This document shows, one piece after another, positions 26,602 to 38,700 of a stretch of 64,000 nucleotides of DNA (positions are counted from its first letter, which is position 1; the number at the start of each line of letters is the position of its first letter). Origin of the DNA: Galbula dea. Taxonomy: Eukaryota > Chordata > Aves > Piciformes > Galbulidae. The position numbers and the translations under genes are program-made. Below the pieces are notes generated by a model. It saw only the letters and a list, made by a program, of their open reading frames with translations. It did no database searches and was not told the DNA's origin. The DNA lies in assembly GCA_013399015.1 (NCBI GenBank), contig VWZX01008936.1, positions 4,172,327 to 4,236,326 of the forward strand. The letters run 5' to 3'.

Positions 26602-26751
26602 ATGGGGCAAGGCCGCAACATGTCCCCACTGGGACGATGCCGGCGTCCTCTCTCGCCCCCTCTGTTGTTCCCGCCTACACCTCCCAGCGTGCCGTGCGCG
26701 GTTCCCTTGACGACGAGGAGCCAGGCCCAGGCCCCGTGGAGCAATGCCTAA
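26602..26751 (+). other. Upstream ORF overlapping the DYNC2LI1 start
   Basis: A 50-codon ORF (49 residues plus TAA) begins at an ATG with a strong context (A at -3, G at +4) and ends with TAA at 26749-26751, so it overlaps the main start codon (26744-26746) in another frame. A second in-frame ATG lies at 26620-26622. It matters only if transcription starts upstream of 26602, which the sequence alone does not show. Confidence 0.5.
26701..26714 (+). promoter_or_regulatory. RFX X-box-like motif
   Basis: GTTCCCTTGACGAC fits the degenerate X-box pattern RYYNYY-WW-RRNRAC at every position and matches 10 of 14 positions of the palindromic GTTGCCATGGCAAC. It ends 29 nt before the DYNC2LI1 ATG. RFX factors control many ciliary genes, so the site is plausible here; a chance match in a region this size is roughly a few per cent. 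Confidence 0.4.
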
Positions 26752-26757
26752 GACCAG
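26744..26757 (+). CDS. DYNC2LI1: DYNC2LI1 exon 1 coding part
   Basis: Only 14 coding nt (ATG CCT AAG ACC AG), donor cag|gtaacg. G at -3 but C at +4 gives a moderate initiation context. The Ser codon is completed in exon 2. Confidence 0.9.
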
Positions 26758-29700
26758 GTAACGGGGAGCCGTACCTGAGTTCAGCGAGAGGGAACTTCTC
26801 TCCCCGCTGGTGTGCGCGGAAGGAACCGGCAGCCCGGGAGGATAGCCTTGGGGAGGGCAGCGTAAAGGGGGGCCTTTCCGGCCTCTGCCCCCGAAAGCGA
26901 GCGGGGCTGGGGGTGGGATGAGAGCACGCCTGGTGCGAGGAGCTTGTTGCTCCTCTTAGGGAGCCCAGAGAAAAGGGAGAGGTTTAATCCACTTCCACCA
27001 CCCCGCAGGTGGCCATGGGGGAGCTTGAGAAGGGGAAGTCGTCGTTGCTCCAAGCAGTATCTTTCCCCTGACACGGGGGGCTGATCCCAAGACCCCCAGA
27101 GCCTACTGACCTGCGACCGCCTAAGTGTCCGGGAGTTCCCGACTCCAGAGACTGCCAGTGTGAGCTGCAGGGTGCTGTGGAAAGCCTTAATCATTAGAAA
27201 AACTTTTAAAGGGGTTTTAAATACTGTTAGAAAACCTTTTAAAGGGTCTTAAATGCACTCAAAACAAAGCCTCCTGCCATACAGCTGGTATTTCCTCACT
27301 GTGTGCCACACCCAGCTGTTAGGGTTACCTGAGGAATTTTACTAAACCTGGTTTTGTTGGAAGAAGTACTTTGGCAAGCAGAGGCCACATGATGTGAAAT
27401 AATAACAAAAATCTACAATACCCTTTATTTAGCCATTTAGATATTTTCAGGAATTATCGTCTGAGGTCTGTTGTTTTTCTCTTAATGACACACTTAACTT
27501 TCTTTTTTCCCAATAGTGATACTTTATGGGATCTTGCTATAGCTGAAGTGGAGAAGAAAGAAAACCCTGATGACAGTGGCAAGCATGTAGAAGTTTGGGA
27601 GAAATCAATATTATTTATGGGAAACAAGAATGGGGTAATCCTAAATACTGTACAACTTTGTGCTTTTCAAACATAGTTTGTGTTAAAGAAAACGTCTGAT
27701 GTATTCACATACAAAGGTTCACTTAATTCTTCTAAAGACAAAATATGTCATGTTCTGATTCTGCAGAGTGGGCATTCCACAGAGTGTGGACCAATGAGAC
27801 ATTATTACAACTCAAAATTTCACTTTTACGATTTGGAGAGTCAAAACTTCAGCCACCATTATCAATGATGTACAAATTCTTTGAGGTTTGGCTTCATTAT
27901 TTTTGTAAAAGTAATTGTGAGACATAGCAAATTTCCCCTTCTAAAGGTTTAACTAGTAACAATCTAATTTATGTGCATTGGTACCATCCAGTTTTGTTGT
28001 AGAGGCCTTCTCAACCTGCTATGGATTTTGTCAGTATTATGTCAGACCTATTTGTACCGGTGATTGATTTTATTTTGTTAGCATTTATTTGTAAAGTATA
28101 TAAGGAAATACTTGCTTTTTGACCCAGTGAGTCATATTTTTAAGTAGACGATCTTTATTTTAGAAGGCTGGTATATGTGCAATCTCTTAATCAGCAACTT
28201 TTAAAATACCTTTTTAAAGAAAATATTGTGACTTTTTGGATTTACTTGAAATTCATTGATTTTTGAGATAGGGAAGGACACAGGTGTAAACTGTATAAGT
28301 ACTAGCACCGTTAGTGTGGCATAGTGTTCAGTGTACAAATTTCAACAGTGTAAAGACATATTTTCCTGTATGTCTATTTGTATTTTAAATATTCTTTTTA
28401 TTTCCTTCTCATCGGTAATAATCAATTCCATTGGAAACCAAACATTACCGACATATGTTGTTAATAATTAAAAACTGTTAAATGGCTTAACACAGTTGGC
28501 CAGATTGATCACTAATGTCTAATTTTAAACACACTATTCCTATTACTGTATTTGTCATCTCTATTAGTTTATAATTATGATAATGGCAATGTAACTTGAT
28601 TCTGACAGAAAATTGGCAGTTAAGTTTCCACTATGAGGCTACAAACAATTGCATGAGTTTACATTTTTCTGGTACTTCATTACTGGTAAGTTAAATGAGT
28701 GAGCTTCATTTAGTGATACAACTTTGGTGCTCTAATGACAGCGTGGTAGGATTCTTTGTTTTTAATTTCCAGGGAAAGACCACCATTATACTGAGGTGTC
28801 TTGAGAGGTATGTGTATTACATTTTTAAAATTAGTTTTGAGGTGTGGAGTAGAATTTTACGTAAGTAGTAATACTGTGTGATAATTCATAATATTTGTAT
28901 AGAGATGTTGTATTCAGTGACTGGTTGATCACTTCAGGATAAAATTATTTCTCTTCATAACTACCTGTTATCTGACCCTTTCAGTCCTCCTTCTCCAGTA
29001 CTGGAGAGCTTAAATTGCTGGCTGTTCAGGCTGATGCTGCTACTACTGTGTTAAGCAACTGAGACCTGCTCTTAAAATGTGCTCTCTGTACTGCTGTTTC
29101 TAAGCCAAATTCTGAACTGACAGATAAATATAATTTAGTAACTGTAGAATTAAATTTCTTTATTGTGAGAATCCTGACAAAATGAAGTTATTTTTGCTTG
29201 CATAGGGAAGAGACTCCAAAGCCAACTTTAGCTTTGGAATATACTTTTGGAAGACGGGCAAGGAGACACAATGCAGTGAGTATCCAGAAAATACAGTTTA
29301 CTATATCTTTTTATATACACACATTCATACACATAAAAATAATATGGTTTACGTGTAATAATCTTAGGGGGCTTAGCTTATTGTTTGTGAAACAAAAAGG
29401 TTTTTTTAAATACAATTTTATTTAAATTAGCCAGGTTAATTTTCTGGTTTAATCTGTAATATGTTTCTCTTTCTCACTAAAACACAGTTGTTCAGACACC
29501 AAGTATAATACAGAACAATCAGATTCATATAAGAAAACTACCTTGTTTGTTGTATTTGAGTGCTTTTATTGTCCCATTTTAAAATTGTATGCATGCCTTT
29601 AACTTTGTCTTTAAAATGCAAAACGAGTACAAACCAATGGAGATACTTTACAACCAGTTTTGTGAGAGAAGCAGTCATTTTAGAGGATGTTAAATCATAA

Positions 29701-32700
29701 TGAAATTTTTGGGTTATATGTCCACATCACTAAATTTTGAACTGCAGATTATATCAACAGAAATATTGAACCCATTCCCATCACAGAACAGCACTGCTGC
29801 AGGTAATTGCTGTTTCTGTTACTGAAGAGGGAGTGGAAAAACTGACTCTGAGAAGATAAAAATCACTTTAAAATTTTCCCAGAAACTAAATGTGGAGACT
29901 GATAACTTTTCCAATTGCAAACTCTCAAAAAGCATTAGCCTTGAGCTGCAAAAAACAAAAACAAAAACAAAAAGAAAGGGAAGAGAAGGTGACTTTGTTG
30001 TTGTTTATATTATATAATCATGCTGCTTCATAAAGTTTTTCACTGCAGTCATTTATCAAGGTAGAGACATGCCAGGAGTCTTTTTTAAGTGTTGTATGGG
30101 ATTTCTTGAACATGGGGAGTTTTTTACTTGTCTTTGCTTTTCAGAAAATACTAGTGAAATAATAGATGTGCTTGTTCTGAGTCACTTGCATGAAACTTCT
30201 TGGTGTTGCATAGAAGCACATGTTTCTAACATGAAGAAGCTCTTTTACAGCCTAAAGATATAGCTCATTTTTGGGAACTAGGTGGTGGAACCTCATTACT
30301 GGAACTGATTCGAATACCGATCACTAGCAACAACATAAGGTAAGTGATTAATATTCCAATTCCAAAGTTAATATCAGCTATCCTTCAGACATGGTAAATC
30401 TCTAGACCTTTTATTGTGGAAAACTCTTTCAAAATCTAAGTTAGAACATTTATATTTTTCTTATAAATCATTGTAATACCACTGATACTTTGTTTTGATC
30501 TTTTTCTTCATGGTTTTCTCCTAATAAGCAAAGTTCTTAGCAGTCACCAACAACAAGAGAAAGTAATGACATGCAGGAAATAGGTTGGCCTTAAGTAAAT
30601 AGAACAAGAAATACAGAAACGGAGAAGACACAGTACCTTTATGCTCAGTGAAACAGCAGAAGCAGCACCTTGGGGGCATACAAAAAAAACCCTCTTACTT
30701 CCTGCTTCTGTATGCAAACATAGATGCCATCTCTGTAAAAGGCAGTATTTTAGGGTGAAAACAAGGCAAAAAAAATGTGACAGAAAGCAAAATTTTATTT
30801 TTGGGAACTGAAGTGACCATCTGCTGAGAAGACTATCTCAGAGATGTTTCTGACAGGAACTAAAACTAGTGAAAAGGTTTGAAGATAAAAGGAAACAGGA
30901 AGGTCAAGGGAGGTGATTGTCCCACTCTACTCTGCACTGGTGTGGCCACACCTTGAGTATTGTGGGCAGTTCTGGGCTCCACAGTATAGAAAGGACATTA
31001 GAGAGTATCCAGAGGAGGGCTACGAAGATGGTGAAGAGTCTGGAGGGGAAACCTTATGAGGAGCAGCAGAAGTCACCTGGTTTGTTTAGCCTTGAAAAGA
31101 GAAGATTGAGGGGAGACCTCATTGCTGTCTTCAGCATCCTTACAAGGGGTAGCAGAGGGGCAGGGACTGCTCTTCTCAGTGTAGTGGACAGCAATAGGAG
31201 TAGGGGAAACGGGATGAAGTTGAGTCAGGGGAGGTTCAGGCTAGAGATCAGGAAAAGGTTTTTCAGCCAGAGGGTGATTGGGCTCTGGAACAGCCTCCCC
31301 AGGGAAGTAGTCTCAGTACCTGGCCTGGTGGAGTTCAAGAAGCGTTTGGACAACGCTCTCAGGCACATGGTGTGATTCTTGGGGTGTCCTGCATAGGTTA
31401 AGGAGCTGGACTCAATGACCCTATTGGGTCCCTTCCAGCTCAGTTGATATTGTGAACTAGAGTTAGGCAGTTAGAGTTTTGGGAGGCAGGGTTTTGAAGG
31501 GAGAGGAATTTATATGTAAAATATTTCTTAACATAATCCACCTTTAAAAGCCTGGTAGTTGCTAAGTATGTCATGAGTACTCTCACTTTTTCCATTTATA
31601 TTTTAGAAGATTTTCTCATACAGCCATTTGAGCTTCCAGCTTATTGGCACAATCCATGGCAGAGAATATTGCCTTTAACCATTTTTTTTCCATTTGATTT
31701 TCTCCTGTGCTGAATGTTTGACCAAATAATGCCTTTTTAATAGGTCATTTGCTGTTGTTCTTGTACTGGATCTGTCCAAACCTAACGAACTCTGGACTAC
31801 TATGGAGAAACTTCTGCAGGTCACCAGGAAGCATGTGAACAAAATTGTAACCAAACTAGAAAAGACAAATCCTGAAGTAGCTACTGAAATTAAACAGAGG
31901 ATGCGGAACAGTCTGCAGAGGGATCATCCAGTAAGTTACTTCTAATATTTTCTCCAGATGTCACAGGCCTTTATGCAGTTAAAGATAATGCTTTTGAAAA
32001 TCATAAACAACTCTTTTAGATTTTTATGCATGACTGAAAATCCATTTGATGTAGATGAACCTGTTCACTGGAAAATTATAGCAATTTAATAAAAATTCAA
32101 TAAGAGCAGAAACAAGGAAAGAAGGTTTCTTATATCTTTTTGTTAGATATCTAATGTGATTGTTATGGCATGTTACACCAGTCAAAAGAAATAGTTTTAG
32201 AGTAGCAGTTTGCCTTTTTCCCCCCTCATCTTTTTAAAATGAAGATGAAAACTAGAATGTACGAAAGTCATCTAGCAAGAGACTAGCTGAAGGTACAAAT
32301 TTAAGCAAAGAATATAGTTATAACAGCCATCAACATGACTATATACTTTGCATTTATTTAAATGTCTATCACAAACTCAATGCCTTTTGATAATCTGACA
32401 ACTAATTAAATTATAAAGTTTCAGAAATGTTAACATCAGTCTTTAAACATAATTGCTAACTAAATCTCTGAAAAAGCTGAACTAGATTATGTGTGATAGA
32501 AATGAAAAGTCATTGTGCATTAAACCTCTGCAAATGTTGTGTGTATATAATGCATAAATAAGTATTCAACAATTCAAAGACTTGGCACATAAATCTAGTT
32601 ACTGTAACTTCTATAAAATGGTCCAATACAGCAAATGCTTATGTAGCTCAAAAAATTAAAAGTAACTTAAAATTTATAAGAAAGCAGCATATGCAACACC

Positions 32701-35700
32701 TGCTGGATTATGATTTGTTTTTTCACTTTTAGAGAAGGTAATTTGCAAAAAACCAACCAAAACCAACCAAAAAACCCCAGCGTCACGTATACATATAGGA
32801 GCTTACATATCAGAAAACTGCAAGCTTTTTTTAGTAAGTAAAAAGAATAATACTATTAATTGTTAAGACTTGTTACATTTGCCCTGTCATTCAGAAGGTA
32901 TAATTGTGTTAGCTAGAATTTCTATTCAGCCTTCATTATCAGAACCAGAAAGGATGCAAACAAAATGTTATGTTACTCCTTGGTTCTCTCTTTACATTCA
33001 TCATTGTTCAAGAAAAAATTATGTTAGTTTTGTGGGAGGAAATACTATCATTTGTAGTCAAAGTAAATGACAGTTTACACAGATTTTTATTTGCTTTTTT
33101 ATAGCTAAACATTTTTATGATAAACAGGAACTGGTGAGGGTCCTAGAGGCTTTTTGAAGGGTTAGGTATATTCCATTAGCTTGGATAAAGAATTATTGGC
33201 TATCATGATAAAGTGTGAAGGTGAATAGGGTTCGGTATGCCAGTTTTAATGTTTCTAATGTTATCTCAAATTATTCTTTTCTTAGTAAAGAAACTGTGGG
33301 TTTTTACAGTTCTATATTCTATACGCCCAGTGTTAAGTTATGATGATTTTCCTCAAAGCTTTTGACAGTGTATGAGTGAAGCTTTGATTCCTCCTCTCAA
33401 AGCAGAGGATTTTCAGTACATGCAGCTTCCTGCTAATACACTAACTGTTGTTTAGCCTGTGTGTGAAGTAACTGATTTTCGAAGAGAGCAGCTAGATCAG
33501 TCTCTGCTACAACACACCTCTTTGTGTTTCCACTCTGCTGCAACCAGAGCAGCTTGACTAAGTGATTGTGTGAACACAAGAGGATTGTCTCATTTCATGT
33601 GTTCTATAGGGAGTCTTCCAGATAACTTGAGAATTATGATGATCTACTTATTATAACTTTTATCAGAAGCTATTTATTTAACAGTTAAATCTACATCCCC
33701 CAGAGCTGTTTTGATCCATTTCCTTTTGACATTTCCTTTTTCTATTGATATCAAACACTTGAAAATCACATTAAATATTTTTAAGAGTTTGTAAAATGTG
33801 ATGTGGGGAGGACAAACATATGACACAAGCGAATCATTCAGCTTAATTTTCTCAAGCTTTTGTCTGTATTACTTTGAATATGATGTAAAGAGGGGGAATG
33901 TTTCAAAAAGCCAGTTATTCTGCAAATATATGAGGTTTTTCCTCTTTTTTCTTCCCATCTAATGCTGGAGCTGGAGTACATAGTTTAAAAGCCCTTTTAT
34001 GCAAGTAAGTGTTCTGCTCAGAGGTGTTATTTCCTGGTCATTGATGATGAAAATGAGAAAATTGTAGAATATGGTGTGATATTCTCATCCTAAATCCAAA
34101 ACAGAGCACTGGACTAGCTATTGGGAAGAAAATTAACTCTATCCTAGCCAAACACAGGACAATATTGCATTAAAGTTTATTCATCTAACTTAAACTAGAG
34201 CTTGTCTTCTGTGAATTAAATTCCTTTCAGGTTTGTTTTAGCAGTTGGAATCTTCTGCAGTTTGTTAACACTGCTTAACTGTCATACGTCTGTTTAATAG
34301 GATTATGAATTAGTTGACCCTTTTCCAATACCCTTGGTGATCATTGGAAGCAAATACGATATTTTTCATGTAAGTAATACTTACTTTTTCCAATAAATTC
34401 CTATTTTTGTCTTGGTCATAGAAGAGTAATCATTTGAATGAAGGTACAGCTAGTCAGCCCTCTGTGGCAAAATAGTCTTTCCATCCAACAGCATTATGGA
34501 AGGCATACTGTCATTCCTTCACAAAACACTCCCAAACTGGTGGGTTTTGAGATGTACTTGGAAAATGTTGAGAGAGAAGTTTCTGCAGACCAAAGAAGGA
34601 AGCAAGAAAAAAAATTATGTTGATGACTAAATGAGAGAAATCCAGCTCCCTGTGTTCCTACTGACAGCAGCTGTAAGTTTATGGCAGTGAAACAGGGGCC
34701 TCTCTCAGTCAGCTGGTCAGACTCTTTTGCATGTTGTGGCAGCATGAACAATAAGCTATCATTTCAGTCTGGAACTTTTAAGTACTTCTTAAGACTTTAG
34801 AGACAAGTTAGTAATTGCATCTTCTAGGGGGGAGAAGAAAGAAATGTCATAGTACTGGACATTAAAAATCCAAACTTCTCTAGATGACTACATTGTGTAT
34901 TGGTACTTGGCTGACAATTTTTCAGTTACTTAATTCTTTTATTAATAAGGTGCTGTGCCATCTTTCATACTAAGGCTTTAATACTGAGCCATCACCTCTT
35001 TGAATCAGACTCTCATGTAATGAGCACAGAATAACAGCCTAATTTCCCTCACAGGCTTCATTGGGACCAGGTTTTAGCCCACTTTATCTGTATTTGGATA
35101 TTAGAATTTAGAGAGCATAGGTTTACTGAAAGTAAAATATTTTCACAAAACCAAAAAGTCAGTATTTCCATTTCTAAAAATTTAAACCAAAGTATATTCA
35201 ATTTTCAATTAATTTGTTTCATATTTCCAATTAAGAAACTTTTTCTAGACTGGCATACTGCCTGAATAAGACTCCCTCTGTAAAAAAGAAACAAAGGGAA
35301 ATTGTGACATTTCTTTTCAGAGTCAGCTGTTACTGATTCTGTCTGAAGATATAATTATGCTGACAGCTGAAAGCCTCAGATATTGTAGCCTAAGTACATT
35401 GCAGTTTATACAAAAAATGAAAAGTTCTAGCTGTAATATTTTGGAGTTTGTTTCTTATATATATATATGTTCCAACATGACTTTTTCAGGAGTTTGACTC
35501 TGAAATGAGGAAAATAATAAGCAAGACACTTCGATTTGTTTCACATTATTATGGAGCATCGTTAGTGGTATGTATATTCACTTTCTAGCTAAGGATTGAG
35601 ATAAACAATATTTATGTTACAAAACAATCTTGAAAACAATAGAAATGCAAAACACTTACAGAAAATGGGGTTTAATTGGCTTTACAGTAGCCTCCTTCAT

Positions 35701-38700
35701 GAGCTAAACTGTCAAATAGGTTACAGAGATTGGGAGGGGATGGATGCATTTACCTTCTGAACAAGTAAACTACATCACTCCCAGTATCAGCAAAACCTAA
35801 GTACAAATAGTTATCAGCTAACCAACTCAGTTCCCATACTGAGTTTACTGTATGTCTGGTAATTTTTTTTTGGTACAAGAAGGGAGGACGGGAAGAAGTG
35901 ATTACCCTTGATAGAAGTGGAGAACTGGCCTTTTGGGTAGAAGCACAAACTTATGTCTAGTGATGTGGCTTTGGTGTATTTAGAAACTTAGATCCAACAG
36001 CTCATCTTCAGAGCAGTCAAAACATACCAGATTACTACACTTACAGTGTTGAAGAATAAAGGCAAGGATTTTTTTACAGTAATGAGTAGGAACTGCCAAC
36101 CATGAGGACAATGAAGTACTTAACTGCATATTATCATCTTCTGAGTAAAGGCAGAAACGTGCATGCTCAGATTCAAAGTCCAAAAGAACTGCCTCTTGGG
36201 CTCTTTGTACAACAGAAGAGGGTTCTAATTGTATCAGCCATCATTTATGCCATACATAATATTTTAATACTGCCTTATTTTGATTACCAGACAACTTAAT
36301 GTTTGCTTTAATTTGTTACAAACATAGCATGTGCTTTTACATCCATGTAAAGTTGTACAGCTTTTGTACTTTCACATGTGAATTCACCTTTCATTAACAG
36401 AATACAACTGTCTTGATGTATGGAGGTTTTTAAAGTATTTAAGCATTGTTGTAATTAAAAATGAAAAACTAGGAGCCTAAAATCTTTGGCTGCTAAATCC
36501 TGATTCCCATTGAAACGAGTGGGAGAAACTTCATTTCCCACAGTTGGGATCTGACTTCTTTCTCAAAGATACGAATCTGTTAAGGTACAAAAGCACTTAG
36601 ACAGCAACAAGCATGCAGGTCGAGAAAATATTCTGGGAGCTTTCTGATAAATCTCTACCAGTTCTGCCACTATCAAGCTGCTTTTATGATGTGGGAACAA
36701 TTTTATTGTTATTCATTACATTTCTAAATGTTGGATATTCTGGGTAATTTTAAACGTAGTTTAAAATCTTAGTAACAATTCAGTCTTGGGCAGAAGACTT
36801 GTGTCCCTTACTGTGCATCCTTCACAAGTTTTGCATCAATATTCTAAAATTTATTCTTTAATATTCTTTATTTTTCATTTAATCTTTCTTGTTCTTGGTT
36901 TATGTACTTAGTGAGAAATACGTTCATGTTTTGGAAAGGGAGGGCGAGATGTTTGTTCTAGTAAATTCAGTGAATATAAACCAAATTTACTGAGGTCAGG
37001 AATTAGCCTGGTTCTACCTGAAATCCTATGTAGATGACATAATGTAGTATTTCTGTGTTTTGTTTTCTGATCCATATAGTTTACCAGTAAATCTGAGGCT
37101 CTCCTACTGAAAGTCCGTGTCCTTATTAATCACTTGGCATTTGGCTATGATAAAAGGTAACATAATTATAGTCCTAGTATGTCTTGCCCAGAGTCTAAAA
37201 GTACTTGTTAAAAAACATTTTAATCACCAAGTAATTTTTTTTCTTTAAATGTGTTCTCTGACTTCAGCTCCTATGTCTCTTCTGTCTATTTCTGCACAGG
37301 ACAGTGATAACTCATTTTTTTTGATCCCAAATTATACATTACAAACATGGTCACCAGTAGAATTGAGAGGATTTTTATTTACCTGTATTTGTATGCAAAG
37401 CCCAGTAAGAGTCTAGTCTTGAATAGAATAGTGTAATTTTTTGTTGATGGCTAAATGCTCACTTGATACATTTTCTGTTTTCTGTTTAGCAAGTCTCTGT
37501 CAGTGGATCACAGCAAACCTCTGTTTATACCAGCAGGCCTGGATTCGCTGAGCCAAATAGGTTAGGACATTTCCTATTCATTGTGTTTGTTGCTCAATTG
37601 TTTCTGAAAATGAGAAAAAAAATTAAGGAAATAAAAATTGTACCACATAGCAACAGTTTGAACAGATTATTGAAGGAAAAGGCTTAGAAAGTTTAAAATT
37701 ATGAGTTATTTTTTATATAATTGAGAACTACTTGTGCAGGTTTGTTTAGGTAGTTTAACGATCATCAAGACTACTTCAAACAGTGAAGTACCAACAAGCT
37801 TAGATCTGAAAGAAAATGTACAGTATCACTCAGCCCCTTTCATGGCAGGAGATAATGTTTTTTTTTAAACTTGTTGCAGCTTAACCCTGTAGAAGATAAA
37901 CCATTAAACTAGATGGATCATCATCCAAAATTATTTGATAATTTATGTTGCTACGGCAATATGCTTGTGTCACTTTGTGCTGTGCTGTAATCCTTAGGAC
38001 CACCGCCGGCCTCTGATAGTGATATTGGAAAGATGCGTGCAAACACACCTTTGGAACTGTGGAAGAAAGTATTTGAGAAAACATTTCCTCCCAAGGTAGG
38101 TATTTATGTGTGTGCTGCACAGCTTCTTTTCTCAAAGAATAATAGTACTATCACTACTGATTTTTGTCTTCCAACTTCAGTGACTGGAATTTCAGTCTCA
38201 CTTCATGATTCTGTTTTTTCCAAATTCTTTAATTCATACATTTTTAAAACATACAAATTGGTATGTAGTGGTGCTTTGATCATTAGTTTCCACATCTTCA
38301 GCTGCCTTCCTACATTTATTAATGACAAAAATACTGATGTATCCCTCTGGTTTTCCCAAAGTTATGCCATTGCCTTTCATTATGTTGAGAGACAAGCTAT
38401 ACAGGCTCGCAGGCCAGAAGGCTAACCAAATCCCGGGCTGCATCAAAAGAAGCATGGCCAGCAGATCGAGGGAGGTGATTCTGCCCCTGTGCTCTGGTGA
38501 GACCTCACCTGGAGTATTGCGTCCAGCTCTGGAGTCCTCATCATATGGGCATGAAATTGTTGGAGCAGGTCCAGAGGAGGGCCACAAAAATGATCAGAGG
38601 GTTGGAACACCTCCCCTATGAGGAAGGGCTGAGAGCTGGGGTTGTTCAGCCTGGAGAAGAGAAGGCTCTGTGAATACCTTATTGTGGCCTATCAGTACTT

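Larger units (their letters stand above)
26265..26960 (+). promoter_or_regulatory. CpG island and promoter of DYNC2LI1
   Basis: An abrupt switch from AT-rich spacer to GC-rich sequence crowded with CpG, ending just beyond the first coding exon. No TATA box stands out. It contains an ETS-type CCGGAAG (26595-26601) fused to AGATGG, a common ETS/YY1 start-site arrangement, and an X-box-like motif (26701-26714). Long ORFs on both strands here are a by-product of low stop-codon frequency in GC-rich DNA. Confidence 0.85.

Noticed and set aside
26228..27194. Long open frames on both strands in the CpG island
   Set aside because: GC-rich sequence has few stop codons; none has family similarity, and the real gene uses only 14 coding bases here.
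30917..31375. 152-codon frame as a host gene
   Set aside because: It is the C-terminal part of CR1 ORF2, not a host protein.
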